The notes under the pieces are model-generated. The model saw only the letters and a list, made by a program, of their open reading frames with translations. It did no database searches and was not told where the DNA came from. A stretch of DNA of 64,000 nt from Warburgia ugandensis. Taxonomy: Eukaryota > Streptophyta > Magnoliopsida > Canellales > Canellaceae. The position numbers and the translations under genes were made by a program. The stretch covers positions 67,433,414-67,497,413 of the forward strand of contig CP141126.1 of the NCBI GenBank assembly GCA_035236585.1, written 5' to 3'. Numbering within the stretch: position 1 is the stretch's first letter; each line of letters starts with the position of its first letter. Below, piece by piece: positions 63,963 to 64,000 of the stretch.

Positions 63963-64000
63963 TGTGACGACCCGAGTTTTTGAAACACATTTTATAATAT
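63963..64000. mobile_element. Edge of another LTR
   Basis: TGTGACGACCCGAGTTTTTG is nearly the reverse complement of the Tekay LTR end (CCCGGGTCGTCACA). It may be the tail of a minus-strand LTR, or the head of a plus-strand LTR of a family that starts TGTGACGACC. The window ends too soon to decide. Confidence 0.55.

Overview
The window reads as nuclear DNA of a plant, most likely a flowering plant with a repeat-rich genome. It is AT-rich, full of long simple repeats, and built almost entirely from nested LTR retrotransposons of the Ty3/gypsy superfamily, of Tekay/Del (chromovirus) and Athila type. I see no host gene, tRNA, rRNA or CRISPR array. No species can be named from the sequence alone.

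Layout. 1-1140 is featureless AT-rich DNA. 1141-1908 holds a degenerate GA-rich tandem array ending in a pure (GA)49 tract. 2030-6390 is a roughly 1-kb tandem repeat (two units and the start of a third) split by an Athila-type LTR at about 2963-5320. About 6391-15590 is a decayed Athila-like element on the minus strand (3' LTR, integrase, RNase H, reverse transcriptase, gag, primer-binding site, partial 5' LTR), itself invaded by a GC-rich TRIM-like fragment (8430-9034). About 15900-20300 is a heavily decayed plus-strand Ty3/gypsy pol. 20880-24030 holds decayed LTR-like DNA distantly related to the Tekay LTRs.

24503-37721 is a solo Athila-type LTR with matching TGAAA target duplications. A 9.8-kb Tekay/Del chromovirus is inserted in it (25554-35386, with CTTCC duplications). 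This is the youngest and most complete element: 2.6-kb LTRs, initiator-Met primer-binding site, gag, protease, RT, RNase H, integrase, chromodomain and polypurine tract, with roughly half a dozen coding breaks.

38079-63640 is a second Athila-like element on the minus strand, scattered over 25 kb by later insertions. From right to left it keeps gag, protease, RT, integrase, 3' noncoding DNA and the 3' LTR. The insertions are a solo Tekay LTR at 59995-62444 (ATGAG duplications), a large LTR-like block at 52453-59063 that itself carries another solo Tekay LTR at 52581-55148 (ATAGG duplications), a Tekay-related LTR block at about 47164-51314, and an opposite-strand Athila-type LTR at about 43044-46471. 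The last 38 bases look like the edge of one more LTR.

The coding matter here served only the elements themselves. The interest lies in the insertion order, target-site duplications, recombination to solo LTRs, and several tandem duplications inside LTRs. All percentages and boundaries were judged by eye, without alignment.
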